Origin: Leptospira yanagawae serovar Saopaulo str. Sao Paulo = ATCC 700523
GTDB lineage: Bacteria > Spirochaetota > Leptospiria > Leptospirales > Leptospiraceae
DNA length: 64,000 bases
Direction: 5' to 3'
Assembly: GCF_000332475.2 (NCBI RefSeq)
Contig: NZ_AOGX02000029.1
Coordinates: forward strand, 62,001-126,000
Part shown: piece by piece, positions 35,415 through 44,646 of the stretch
Layout: every line of letters begins with the position of its first letter
Position numbering within the stretch: position 1 is the first letter of the stretch
The notes under the pieces: model-generated
Told to the model about the DNA's origin: nothing
Seen by the model: only the letters and a program-made list of their open reading frames with translations
Databases searched by the model: none
Translations under genes and position numbers: made by a program

Positions 35415-37316
35415 ATGCAAGCGAATCTGGAAGCAAGCGGAATGATAGAATTCTTTAAGGTCTTGCCAAACCTATTTTCTGGTGGAGTGTATCTCACCGA
35501 CCCAAAAACTGGCCAAATTTTATTTTCAAATGAATTTTTTAAGGACAACCTCGGTTGCCAAAAACCTGGGAAAAACTGCCTCGAAACGGATTTATTAGCC
35601 TGGGTAAGTGCCGAAGACAAAGAAACCTTCCAAGAACAAATCCTCTCCATGCAGAAATGGAATGACCGAGACCAAATCATCAGTGACTTCAGGTTCCAAA
35701 TGCCAAATGAAACGCTTGTTCGGTGGTTTCAATTTGAAAAAAGAAAAGTGAACATTCCTGGAATGGATTCATCATTACACATTGTATTTGTCCGAGATAT
35801 AACGAACGAAAAGACAAATGAAATTAACATCGTTGAACAAATTCAATTTTTCTTAGGTCTTTTTGAAAACGCATCTGTAGGTATGGCCTTACAAGATTGG
35901 GAAGGTGGATATTTTCGTATCAATCCAAGGTTTACCGAAATCACAGGTTACAGTTTCCAAAATCTAACGGACTTAAATATCAAGCGGATCAAAGGGGAAA
36001 CAATTACAGATGAGGAGATGGAATACTTTAGTTTTTTTAAAGAAGGTGCGGAAGAATCACGCCTAACTCGAAAAGATGGAAGGAGGATTAATGTTTACAG
36101 AAGGATTAGTGCATTTCGTAACTCACAAGGAAAACCTGATTTTTATTATGTATTTTTGGATGATGTAACAGAAAAAAAACAATTGGAATCATACCAACTC
36201 CATTCTCAAAAAATGGAAACCATCGGTAGTTTAGCGACAAACATTGCCCATGATTTAAACAATTATCTCCAACCAATCCACGTGTTTTCACAACTTGGCA
36301 AAGAACAAATTGTAAGTGGTAAATTCAACCAAAACCAAGTATTGGATTATTTGGAAAAAATTAGAATGGGTGCAGATAACGCTCGTTCTATGATTCACCG
36401 AATCATACATTATTCAAAAACAAAAAACGAACATTCTGTTACTAAAATTGATATCTCTTCTGTGGTTGAGTCTACTATCCCACTGCTCATCTCTGGTTTA
36501 CCTAAAAATGTTGAAGCACAGTTTGATTTTTATAAATCTCCCCTTTTTACAAAAGTTGATGCGGTCCAGTTTTCAAAAATACTATGTGAACTCACATCTG
36601 GTGGGATTTTGGTTTGGGACGATCGAAAAAGGGGTTTAGTGCAAATCCAAACCAAACCTTTCGATGAAGTGCGTTTGTTAGTTTCATTAGAATTTAGTGG
36701 TTTGTCTTTACCAAGTTTATCTGAGCTCACTATCCTTGATCTAGCGAATTTTAGTGATGAAGACTTCCAATGGACAGGAATCCATCTGATCAATCGCTAT
36801 GTGAAAAATTGGGGAGGTGAATTTTATTTAGACAAACCCGATCCCATGACTTTAAAGGTATTTCTCTACTTACCTTTGGAAGAATCATTACCGATTTTGA
36901 ATCAGTTCCCGACCGGTTTGGAATCGAAACCAAAAGATATATGGTCTGAAATTTCAAAAAAAGAAATTTGGATTGTGGAAGATGATGAAGCTGCCAGTGA
37001 AGCGATAAGTTTTGTATTATCACAAAAGCAAATCAAACCAAAGTTATTTGGAACCTCATCTTCCGCCTTGCAGAACCTAAACCAAAATATCCCAGATTTT
37101 GTTTTGTCTGATTATCGATTGAGAGAAATGAGTGGCCTTGTTTTGATTCGTAAAATCAAACAAATCAATCCAAATTTGGCGGCTGTTTTGTATACAGGGA
37201 ATATGGATGGATTGGATGCGGAAGAACTCTTAAAAGAAGGGATATTGGTTCGTTCAAAACCAATATCTGTCGATGAATTGTACGAATCGATTTTGTTATC
37301 GTTTGGTTTTCTTTGA
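35415..37316 (+). CDS. PAS-HisKA-receiver sensor protein with degenerate ATPase domain
   Basis: Cytoplasmic protein of about 633 residues from ATG 35415; in-frame starts also exist at 35361, 35385 and 35442. Two PAS domains (about residues 20-130 and 150-270) are followed by a NtrB-type H-box GSLATNIAHDLNN with the phospho-His. The ATPase region is eroded: the N-box place reads ILCELTSGGILVW and no DxGxG or GxGLG motif is seen. The C-terminal receiver is intact (VEDDEAAS, LSDYRLREMSG, YTGN, SKP). It could be a receiver fed by another kinase, or a kinase with an unusual ATPase. No membrane helix. It overlaps the hydrolase gene by 21 bases at the 3' end. Confidence 0.78.
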   Translation: MQANLEASGMIEFFKVLPNLFSGGVYLTDPKTGQILFSNEFFKDNLGCQKPGKNCLETDLLAWVSAEDKETFQEQILSMQKWNDRDQIISDFRFQMPNETLVRWFQFEKRKVNIPGMDSSLHIVFVRDITNEKTNEINIVEQIQFFLGLFENASVGMALQDWEGGYFRINPRFTEITGYSFQNLTDLNIKRIKGETITDEEMEYFSFFKEGAEESRLTRKDGRRINVYRRISAFRNSQGKPDFYYVFLDDVTEKKQLESYQLHSQKMETIGSLATNIAHDLNNYLQPIHVFSQLGKEQIVSGKFNQNQVLDYLEKIRMGADNARSMIHRIIHYSKTKNEHSVTKIDISSVVESTIPLLISGLPKNVEAQFDFYKSPLFTKVDAVQFSKILCELTSGGILVWDDRKRGLVQIQTKPFDEVRLLVSLEFSGLSLPSLSELTILDLANFSDEDFQWTGIHLINRYVKNWGGEFYLDKPDPMTLKVFLYLPLEESLPILNQFPTGLESKPKDIWSEISKKEIWIVEDDEAASEAISFVLSQKQIKPKLFGTSSSALQNLNQNIPDFVLSDYRLREMSGLVLIRKIKQINPNLAAVLYTGNMDGLDAEELLKEGILVRSKPISVDELYESILLSFGFL

Positions 37317-38315
37317 TTTTTTAACTTCTTCAGCACCAGTTGTGTCTTTGATGAATTGGATCATTTCTTTTTCGATCAGGGCCTTGTCAGTTTTCACATA
37401 TTTAGAAAGTAGGACATGGGCACCATCTTCAATCTTCAAGAGACGATTTTTTGCATTGGCATTTGGTCCTGATTGGATTGAATCAAACACTGCAAACATG
37501 GCGTTTATAGATGCAACAAAGTCATGTTCTCTTTCGGACTTGTAATAATACATGAGTAGGGTAGGAGCACTTACTTTTGGGTATGGATTTTCTTTGTCCA
37601 TAAACCGTTTGAGATCTAAGATGTTTTGAATGGCACCATAATACTGGTCTAAATACCAATACTTTGCAGACTCATCTTTTGGATCCGTTTTCGAAATTCG
37701 AATTTCACCTTTGATGGAATCAATAAACGATTTGCCCCAATAAAAGCGAAAGAGATGAGCAGTTGGATCGTCAAAATCATAAAACGGCGATGCCAAAATC
37801 AAACTATCGATAAGTTCTGGGTGTTTGGCAGCAAGGTAAGTGGCAATGTTTCCACCCATACTTGTCCCGATAACAACTGTTTTGTGTCCAAGTTCCTTGG
37901 TATAAATTAAACTATCTTCAGCATCTTGTAAGTATTTTTGAAATGGGGTATTTAGATGGTCTTCGATATTGGTTCCGTGGCCAGGCAAACGTACATAATA
38001 GGTATTTGCTCCGAAGTATTCACTCAGTTTGTTTGTGACTTCTTCTCCCTCACCACGGCTTGCTCCAAATCCATGTAAATACAAAATTGCAATTGGTGTT
38101 GGTTCTTCAGAAACTCTTATCAAATACTCTTCATTGTTAGGTTTTGTATTTTCCTTTTTACTGATTTCTAATTCGTTTTGGTAAAAGGCCTCAAAATTTT
38201 CAAATTTGCGATTGGAATCATAATTGTATTCACCGGTAGTCCATTTGTAAGTGGATAGAAGAAAGGAAGATAGAATGAGAGTGATGGCAGTCACCCATTT
38301 GATAATTAATCTCAT
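37296..38315 (-). CDS. Alpha/beta hydrolase, membrane-anchored
   Basis: Protein of 339 residues. An N-terminal membrane segment or uncleaved signal (about 5-23) is followed by an alpha/beta-hydrolase domain. It has the oxyanion HGFGASRGEG, the nucleophile elbow GTSMGG and a C-terminal His in EDGAHVLLSK. It is probably a periplasmic esterase or lipase of the monoglyceride-lipase/carboxylesterase type; the substrate cannot be told. The C-terminus is Lys-rich. It is divergent from the PCu(A)C gene with only ten bases between the start codons. Confidence 0.85.
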   Translation of the reverse strand: MRLIIKWVTAITLILSSFLLSTYKWTTGEYNYDSNRKFENFEAFYQNELEISKKENTKPNNEEYLIRVSEEPTPIAILYLHGFGASRGEGEEVTNKLSEYFGANTYYVRLPGHGTNIEDHLNTPFQKYLQDAEDSLIYTKELGHKTVVIGTSMGGNIATYLAAKHPELIDSLILASPFYDFDDPTAHLFRFYWGKSFIDSIKGEIRISKTDPKDESAKYWYLDQYYGAIQNILDLKRFMDKENPYPKVSAPTLLMYYYKSEREHDFVASINAMFAVFDSIQSGPNANAKNRLLKIEDGAHVLLSKYVKTDKALIEKEMIQFIKDTTGAEEVKKSKKTKR

Positions 38316-38325
38316 CGAGGTTCTC

Positions 38326-38760
38326 TTGTTACGAAAGGTAAATAGTACAAATATAGGAATTCTGTTACTAATTCAAGTCAATTTGTTTGTTTTCTGTCAC
38401 AAAACAAATCCAAACCCTTCGTTATGGACATTCCCAGTTCCCGATGTGGCAAAAACAACGGCAGTTTATGGAATGATTCAAAATCCGTTCGGCAAAGAAG
38501 TTTCCATTGTTTCCCTCGAGAGTAACCAATATAAAACAGTAGAATTGCATACAATGGAAATTGATAAAGAAGGAATCAAACGGATGAGAAAGATTGATTT
38601 TCCTGTTTTGTTACAACCAAATGAATTGATCCATCTGGAGAGAGGTGGTACTCATCTTATGTTACTCGATAAACAAAATAGAAACGAAAAATTAATCATC
38701 ACCATTCAATATTCAAATGGGAAAATAGAAAAGCAAGAAGTAGAGAAAAAATCATTATGA
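38326..38760 (+). CDS. PCu(A)C-type periplasmic copper chaperone, putative lipoprotein
   Basis: Protein of about 144 residues. The TTG start at 38326 is chosen because GAGG lies five bases upstream; a longer frame from 38251 runs into the divergent gene. The signal peptide ends VNLFVFC (lipobox-like, Cys about 24). The mature part carries the PCu(A)C metal pattern H-x-M (ELHTMEI), a second Met in RMRKID, and a later H-L-M in GTHLMLLD. In other bacteria such proteins deliver Cu(I) to the CuA site of cytochrome c oxidase. Its stop overlaps the Sco gene (ATGA), which makes the functional link strong. Confidence 0.85.
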   Translation: MLRKVNSTNIGILLLIQVNLFVFCHKTNPNPSLWTFPVPDVAKTTAVYGMIQNPFGKEVSIVSLESNQYKTVELHTMEIDKEGIKRMRKIDFPVLLQPNELIHLERGGTHLMLLDKQNRNEKLIITIQYSNGKIEKQEVEKKSL

Positions 38761-39338
38761 AACAACATAAACTCCATACAATATTTACCTTCACAATTTT
38801 TGTATTTTTTATATTCCAATGTGGTTCTGGAGTTGAGCTCACAGAACTACCAATAGGTGGAAATATTATAGCCCAAGATAAATCTGGAACAAAAGTAAAT
38901 TTGAAATCCTTTCCAGAACCAGTAATACTTGTTTTTTTTGGTTATACCTATTGTCCAGATTTTTGTCCCAATACTCTTGCGAAAATCAAAGTGGCAACTG
39001 AAAGTTTCACAGAGTTCGAAAGGCGACAGTTTCGGGTTGTGTTTGTATCGATAGATCCTGAGAGAGATTCTAGCGAAACAAGCACAAAGTATGTGCAGTT
39101 TTATATTCCGAATGCCATTGGTTATAGTTTTGATTTGGCCACAACAAACCAGATCGTAAAACAATATGCGGCTTATGTCGAAAAAACAAAAGACGGATTA
39201 TCGTTTGATCATTCTACCTATCTCTATGTTTTGGACTCGAATCGAAAAACTCGCAAACTCATTAAATCAACCGATGAAACAGAAGTCATTACGAAAACCA
39301 TACGGACGTTAAGCGGCAATACCGTTCAGTCGAAGTAA
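38757..39338 (+). CDS. SCO1/SenC family copper-binding protein
   Basis: Thioredoxin-fold copper chaperone or thiol reductase of 193 residues for cytochrome c oxidase assembly. The N-terminus has a signal peptide with a lipobox (FIFQCGS, Cys about 22). The copper ligands are Cys66 and Cys70 in GYTYCPDFCPN and the His in FDHSTYLYVL. It overlaps PCu(A)C by four bases, and its last 30 bases overlap the opposite M3 peptidase gene. A partner oxidase is not in the window. Confidence 0.93.
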   Translation: MKQHKLHTIFTFTIFVFFIFQCGSGVELTELPIGGNIIAQDKSGTKVNLKSFPEPVILVFFGYTYCPDFCPNTLAKIKVATESFTEFERRQFRVVFVSIDPERDSSETSTKYVQFYIPNAIGYSFDLATTNQIVKQYAAYVEKTKDGLSFDHSTYLYVLDSNRKTRKLIKSTDETEVITKTIRTLSGNTVQSK

Positions 39339-41255
39339 AGCTTCAATGTCTGGATCTTTTCCATAAAAATCACGAAAAAGATTCATGGCATTGGCAGACC
39401 CACCTTTTTCTAAAACTGTTTTTCGGAAATGTGCTGCATGTTCTAAATCAAAGACACCTTTATCAACAAAAGAATAAAATGCATTGGCAGAGAGAAGTTC
39501 TGCCCATTTATAAGAGTAGTATCCTGCCGCATATCCGCCAGCAAAGATATGCGTGAAAGAGTTTTGGAATTTGTTGTAAGTGGGTGGAGTGACAACTGCA
39601 ATTTCATTTCTCACTTGGTTAAGGATTTCTTGTACTCTTTCTTCTGATGGTTTTTCTTTATGAACCAACATATCAAATTTTGCAAACTCTAACTGTCTAA
39701 CCACACCCATGGCTGACATAAAGTTTTTTGCCTTCACCATTGTTTCGATATATGAATTCGGAATTGGTTCTTTTGTTTGGTAATGTTTTGCAAAAAGTTG
39801 TAGAACTTTTGGTTCATATACAAAGTTTTCCAAAAACTGAGAAGGGAATTCTACCGCATCCCATTCCACACCATTCACACCACTCACAAAGGCTTCTTTG
39901 ACTTTAGAAAGTAAATGGTGGAGGGCATGGCCCAATTCATGGAATAGTGTCACCACATCGCTTGGTCGGAGTAAACTTGGCTGTGACTCTGTTGCTTTGG
40001 GAAAACTAGCGACAACGAATGCGATTGGAAGTTCGGTTTTACCTGTTTCATCTTGGAAATGGGGTTTCCAGTTGTGCATCCAAGCCCCACCTTTTTTTTC
40101 ACTCCGTACTTCTAAATCCAAATACAATCTGGAACGAGTTTCCCCTTCCACTAAAAGATCATAACAAAGTACTGACGGTTCCCAAACATTGGTTTGTATT
40201 TGTTTGAATGTAACACCTAACAACTTCTCTAAAAATTGAAATGTACCTTGCAAAACTGTTTCCTTTTCTAAGTAAGGTCGATAGATTTCTTCATCATAGG
40301 AAAAAGATTCCTTTTTCAATTTTTCTGAATAGTATGTAAGGTCCCAAGGCTCCAAATCGTTTTGTCCTAACGATTTTGCGTAAGATTTAATTCCATCGTA
40401 TTCTTTTATGGCGATCGGTTTTGCTTTTTCTGCCAAATGATTTAAAAAGGAAATCACCTCTTCTGGTGTATTCGCTACTTTTGTAGCCAAACTCAAATGG
40501 GCATAGGTTTCAAAACCTAAAAGTTTTGCTTCTTCGTCTCTGAAACCTAAAATTTCTTCGATGAGTTTTCCATTTTCAGGGGCTCTTGTGCAATACGCAT
40601 CATATAGTTCTTTTCTGATCTTTCTATTTTCTCCATAGGTCATATACGCTATGTAAGATGGAAAATGAAGTGTGAATTTATATGTTCCGTCTGGTTGTTT
40701 TGCGGAAATTTTATCACTTTCAGGAATGCCTTTTACATCTTCTTCTTTTAAATACAATGCAAATGCATTTGTGGCATTTAACACGTTTTGGGAAAATTGA
40801 TTGGTTAAATCGGACAATTGAATCCGGATATTTTTAAGTTTTTCCTTCGTGCTTTGATTGAGTCCTACACCTGATAATCGAAAGTCTCTGATTTCGTTTT
40901 CCAAAACCTTTGTTTGTTCTGGATTCAATGATTTGTCAGTGGACTGAATTTTTAATAAGGCAGCAAAGATGGTTTCGTTTTGTCCGAGGTCAGTATAATA
41001 CTCGCTAAGTTTCGGTAAAATTCTACTGTAGATGGTTTGGCTTTCTTCGCTGTTTTTGACAGAGTTGAGATGGGAAAGTTCTGTCACAAGATCTCCAAGT
41101 TCTGTTTGGATCCTTTGGTAAGGTTTTAAAAAGTTTTGAAAGGTAAATGAATTTTGGACGAGTAACTCTTCTATGAATTTTTTGTTAGACTCCATCTTTT
41201 CTAGAATGGACGCTTCTTTTTGTAATAGATTATCTGAATGAAATTCGGGAAACAT
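39309..41255 (-). CDS. M3 family oligopeptidase (oligopeptidase A-like)
   Basis: Zinc metallopeptidase of 648 residues that degrades short peptides, including leftover signal peptides, in the cytoplasm. The M3 motif FHELGHALHH supplies two His ligands and the catalytic Glu (residues about 437-441), and the downstream EFPSQFLENF contains the third ligand Glu. The length and the extended helical N-terminal half match oligopeptidase A/PrlC and Dcp. No signal peptide. It is convergent with Sco and divergent from the DCC protein. Confidence 0.93.
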   Translation of the reverse strand: MFPEFHSDNLLQKEASILEKMESNKKFIEELLVQNSFTFQNFLKPYQRIQTELGDLVTELSHLNSVKNSEESQTIYSRILPKLSEYYTDLGQNETIFAALLKIQSTDKSLNPEQTKVLENEIRDFRLSGVGLNQSTKEKLKNIRIQLSDLTNQFSQNVLNATNAFALYLKEEDVKGIPESDKISAKQPDGTYKFTLHFPSYIAYMTYGENRKIRKELYDAYCTRAPENGKLIEEILGFRDEEAKLLGFETYAHLSLATKVANTPEEVISFLNHLAEKAKPIAIKEYDGIKSYAKSLGQNDLEPWDLTYYSEKLKKESFSYDEEIYRPYLEKETVLQGTFQFLEKLLGVTFKQIQTNVWEPSVLCYDLLVEGETRSRLYLDLEVRSEKKGGAWMHNWKPHFQDETGKTELPIAFVVASFPKATESQPSLLRPSDVVTLFHELGHALHHLLSKVKEAFVSGVNGVEWDAVEFPSQFLENFVYEPKVLQLFAKHYQTKEPIPNSYIETMVKAKNFMSAMGVVRQLEFAKFDMLVHKEKPSEERVQEILNQVRNEIAVVTPPTYNKFQNSFTHIFAGGYAAGYYSYKWAELLSANAFYSFVDKGVFDLEHAAHFRKTVLEKGGSANAMNLFRDFYGKDPDIEALLRLNGIAA

Positions 41256-41322
41256 CGCTACCTCTTAGGAATTAGACTCGATTTCCAATCCTTAGAGGCC
41301 ATATTGGAGTTAAGGGGAAAGT

Positions 41323-41727
41323 ATGCCACTGGAAAAAAGGAAAATTGTATTCTTTGATGGTGTTTGCCATCTCTGTATGGGTTCCGTTCAGTTTTTATTG
41401 AAACACAATCCTTCAGAATCCCTTTTGTTTTCCAGTATCGGTTCTAAAACGTATTTGGAACTGGTTCCAAAGAGCCAAGAAACATCATTACCTGATAGCA
41501 TTTTGTATTGGAAGGAAGGAAACCTTTTGGTTGAGTCTGACGCCATCCTTGGAATCACAAAAGAATTAAGTTTTCCTTGGAAACTTGGCATTTTCTTTTG
41601 GATTGTACCAAAATTGATCCGAAATGGAATCTACCGTTTCGTCGCCAAACACCGTTACCAATGGTTTGGCAAAGCAGAATCTTGTATGGTGCCAACACCA
41701 GATGTAAAAAAACGATTTTTGGACTAA
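41323..41727 (+). CDS. DCC family thiol-disulfide oxidoreductase-like protein (DUF393)
   Basis: Protein of 134 residues with the family signature DGVCHLCMGSV (DxxCxxC, Cys15 and Cys18) at the N-terminus, then FSSIGSKTYL and ESDAILGITKEL. These are typical of DUF393/DCC proteins, which have a thioredoxin-like fold and uncertain redox function. No signal peptide is visible. An AGGGGAAAG ribosome-binding sequence precedes the ATG. Its stop overlaps the opposite GT39 gene by four bases. Confidence 0.88.
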   Translation: MPLEKRKIVFFDGVCHLCMGSVQFLLKHNPSESLLFSSIGSKTYLELVPKSQETSLPDSILYWKEGNLLVESDAILGITKELSFPWKLGIFFWIVPKLIRNGIYRFVAKHRYQWFGKAESCMVPTPDVKKRFLD

Positions 41728-43187
41728 GGATTCGTTTTCACCAACCGAAGTGTTAATTTTTTATTTCGATCGTAAGCATATAGGGAGATGGGATCAGTTA
41801 TCGCTTCGGTTTTGACTCCTAAGGCATCTAACATGAGTCTGTCGGAATCTGTTAGTAGGATTTTTCCTTTTACTGTCAAAATTTTATCAATACTGATTTC
41901 TTCTACTTTCCGTTCTAAATAGAAAGCAAAACTTGGAATGCCAAGGCCACCAAATGAATATAAGGTTTCATTAGGTAGTAGTTCTTTTTGAATTGTTTCA
42001 GCTAATATTTTTGTCTCTTTTCTCATATCACTAAATTTAGGTACAATTACAAATCCAATCACACAGAACATTAGGATAGCAGTTCCTAAATATATTCTGT
42101 ATAAGTAAATCTGGTTGTGTTTTTTTGATAAATGTTCTGCAAGTAAAATCGAAAGGATTGGATAAGCTGAGAGTGGATACGAAGGAAGTTTGCTGGAAAT
42201 GAATTCATAAAATACCCAAGAAAAAATTAATCCCACCATCAAAAAAGATCTAGGGGATAGAGGGAGTAGGATACCATTCCGAAACGATGAAAAAATAGTA
42301 TCTTTCATTTCTTTTGCGTTTAAATGAGAGATGAATCTCCAAAACATTTCCTTGAGAAAGGAAAGATACACTCTTGTCCAAGGGAATAAAGTAATGAAAA
42401 ATAAGACTAAGTAGGTACCTGGAGGTCCTGATTGGCCAAAGACGGGATTCGTCGCCCTACGTAAGATGTACCAATCAATCATCCAGCGAATGAGTGCTCC
42501 ATCGTCTCTTTGCCAAGATTCATAACCCCAATAAAAAATTGGTAAGATTGCCAATGGCAAACCAAACCATGGATGTAGTTTCCAAATAAGTGGGCGTACC
42601 TTCGAAAAAAAAAGTAAAACAAAACAAGTGCCACAAAGAAAAATCAGGATTGGTGGCCCCTTTATGAGGAGTCCCAAACTCACCGAACTCCAAAAAATGA
42701 AAACATAAATCCATTTTCCAGATTGAATCAAATGATACAGACAAACAAATCCAATCATTCCAAAAAATACTAAGGAAGAATCAACAAGTGCGATTTTTCC
42801 ATTTAACGGAAAGTAAAGTGAAAAACTAAGAATGCTAAATGCATACAATGCAGTACGGCTGTTAAACATAATATGAGCTAAATGGTATGTCAATAGAGAA
42901 GTGCCTAAAATGCAAAGAGCAGGAAATATCCTTAGCACAAATTCATTTGTTCCAAACATTTCAAAGAAAGCCGATGTGATCCAAAACTGAAGTGGTGGTT
43001 TTCTATGTGGTTCTGAATAAGGGAATTCCATTTTCAGATAATCCTTAGATTCTGCCATATTCCGCGCAAAACCTGCGTAGGCCGCTTCGTCCTGGTCGAT
43101 GAGTGGGGATGCATTGCCCCAAAACAAATACAGAGAAAACCCAATGAGGAGGAGGAGAAATGTTCGTTTAGGAGTGAAAAATGGCAC
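41724..43187 (-). CDS. GT39 (ArnT/PMT-like) integral membrane glycosyltransferase
   Basis: Protein of 487 residues with about a dozen membrane helices. The first periplasmic loop reads DQDEAAYAGFARNMAESKDY, with the catalytic-type Asp-Glu, and KPPLQFW follows; both are hallmarks of ArnT and related GT-C enzymes that use polyprenyl-phosphate sugars. It could modify lipid A or other lipopolysaccharide parts, or a protein, but the acceptor cannot be read from the sequence. It is 118 bases from the divergent PHP-domain gene. Confidence 0.85.
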   Translation of the reverse strand: MPFFTPKRTFLLLLIGFSLYLFWGNASPLIDQDEAAYAGFARNMAESKDYLKMEFPYSEPHRKPPLQFWITSAFFEMFGTNEFVLRIFPALCILGTSLLTYHLAHIMFNSRTALYAFSILSFSLYFPLNGKIALVDSSLVFFGMIGFVCLYHLIQSGKWIYVFIFWSSVSLGLLIKGPPILIFLCGTCFVLLFFSKVRPLIWKLHPWFGLPLAILPIFYWGYESWQRDDGALIRWMIDWYILRRATNPVFGQSGPPGTYLVLFFITLFPWTRVYLSFLKEMFWRFISHLNAKEMKDTIFSSFRNGILLPLSPRSFLMVGLIFSWVFYEFISSKLPSYPLSAYPILSILLAEHLSKKHNQIYLYRIYLGTAILMFCVIGFVIVPKFSDMRKETKILAETIQKELLPNETLYSFGGLGIPSFAFYLERKVEEISIDKILTVKGKILLTDSDRLMLDALGVKTEAITDPISLYAYDRNKKLTLRLVKTNP

Positions 43188-43305
43188 AATCCTAAAAGGA
43201 AAAGGGGTTAAGCGCTGTCAAAACCAATTTTTGAAAAGGGCTTTTGTCTTCATTTTGTAACAAAACTGGAATCAAATTGGAAAATAGATTTTATAGAGTA
43301 TTTCC

Positions 43306-44451
43306 ATGTTATTGCATGTCCCAGGTCCGATGATTGAAACGGAAGGAAAGGTTGTCAGGCCATCCCTATGGAAGTATCGATATCCACTTTTTCTCATTAC
43401 CCTGCTTGGGATTTTGTTTACTTACCAACTAGCTGTTGTTTTGCTCCTTCGAAAACCAAAACAAACCATTGATGGTTCATTCACTGGATCCAAAATTTTA
43501 AATCCCTATGAAAATTGGGACAATGAAAAGGGTGAAAAAATTTCTCTCCATACTCACTCAGATGAAGTTTGGTTCACACCAGAACGTCATACAGTAGCTG
43601 AAATCACAAACGAGTACAAAAAAGAAGGATTCTCCAATCTTGCCATTACTGATTACGGTCAAATTTCTGATACCGAGGACAAAACCTATATCCGTGGGTT
43701 TGAATGGGGTCAAAACGTTAAAAAAAGGCATATCCTTGCCATCGGAATCAAAAAAGCGATTTATGATTTTTTCCCCATCTATGCATCCAGAGAAAATCTA
43801 AACTGGGTAATGGATCGTATGAAAAAGTTAGGTGGTTACGTAATCCTACCACACCCAAAATTATTTGATTCTTACTCCAAAGAAGAAATGTTGTCGATTG
43901 AAGGATTCCAAGCTGTAGAAGTGTATTCACCATATGGAGACGACTCTAAAATTTTGGACTCACTCCTTAGCAATGGGAAAAATATACATTGTATGGCAAG
44001 TGACGACTTACATTATTTCCCCGAAACAATTGTAAACAAGTTTGACCAACCTTTTTGGAAAGATATGATCCAAACTCTAGGCCACCAACGTGGTCGCAAG
44101 GGTGAAAGTTTTTTACGTTATGTCGTAACAAATGCTGGTGTCAGTAACGAAACTTCCGTATTACAAGCATTACATTCAGGATCTTTCTTTTGTGTGAAAA
44201 AATTCTTCCAAGGTGCCGAGGATCCAAAAGTTCCTCTCATCCGCGTGAATGACAAACACCAAATCCAAGTGGCATCCAAAGAACGTTATTTGGAAATACG
44301 GTTTATTGGAAAAATGGGAGAAGTGTTACAAGTAAACCCCGACACGAGTACAGCAACTTACGAGATTTTGGAATCGGATCCATACGTTAGAGTGGAATTG
44401 ATCGCACTCACGGGTTCTATTCTTTCCAACGCAATTGTAAGAGGCCAATAA
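43306..44451 (+). CDS. Membrane-anchored PHP-domain phosphoesterase-like protein
   Basis: Protein of 381 residues. One membrane segment near residues 25-48 is followed by a PHP-type domain: SLHTHSDEVW (His-x-His metal site), AITDYGQISD, VILPHPKLF and MASDDLHYF, all in the order expected for PHP metal ligands. The C-terminal 80 residues form a small beta domain. PHP proteins hydrolyse phosphoesters; the anchor suggests action in the periplasm. No sequence hint gives the substrate. Confidence 0.8.
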   Translation: MLLHVPGPMIETEGKVVRPSLWKYRYPLFLITLLGILFTYQLAVVLLLRKPKQTIDGSFTGSKILNPYENWDNEKGEKISLHTHSDEVWFTPERHTVAEITNEYKKEGFSNLAITDYGQISDTEDKTYIRGFEWGQNVKKRHILAIGIKKAIYDFFPIYASRENLNWVMDRMKKLGGYVILPHPKLFDSYSKEEMLSIEGFQAVEVYSPYGDDSKILDSLLSNGKNIHCMASDDLHYFPETIVNKFDQPFWKDMIQTLGHQRGRKGESFLRYVVTNAGVSNETSVLQALHSGSFFCVKKFFQGAEDPKVPLIRVNDKHQIQVASKERYLEIRFIGKMGEVLQVNPDTSTATYEILESDPYVRVELIALTGSILSNAIVRGQ

Positions 44452-44646
44452 AGAAAAACACTAAACGTGCTTTGGTTTGGGATTTTTTACTCGAGTGTTC
44501 CTTTCCATTGAGATGAAACTCCAAAGAATACAAGTTGTGAATCGCTGGATTTCATTTTTGATTTTGAATCGGTTATTTGTTCCTGAAACGTTACAAAATC
44601 AAAAGTTCCATCCAACGAAAGTCTCGTCTCTTAGAATATTGCCCTA

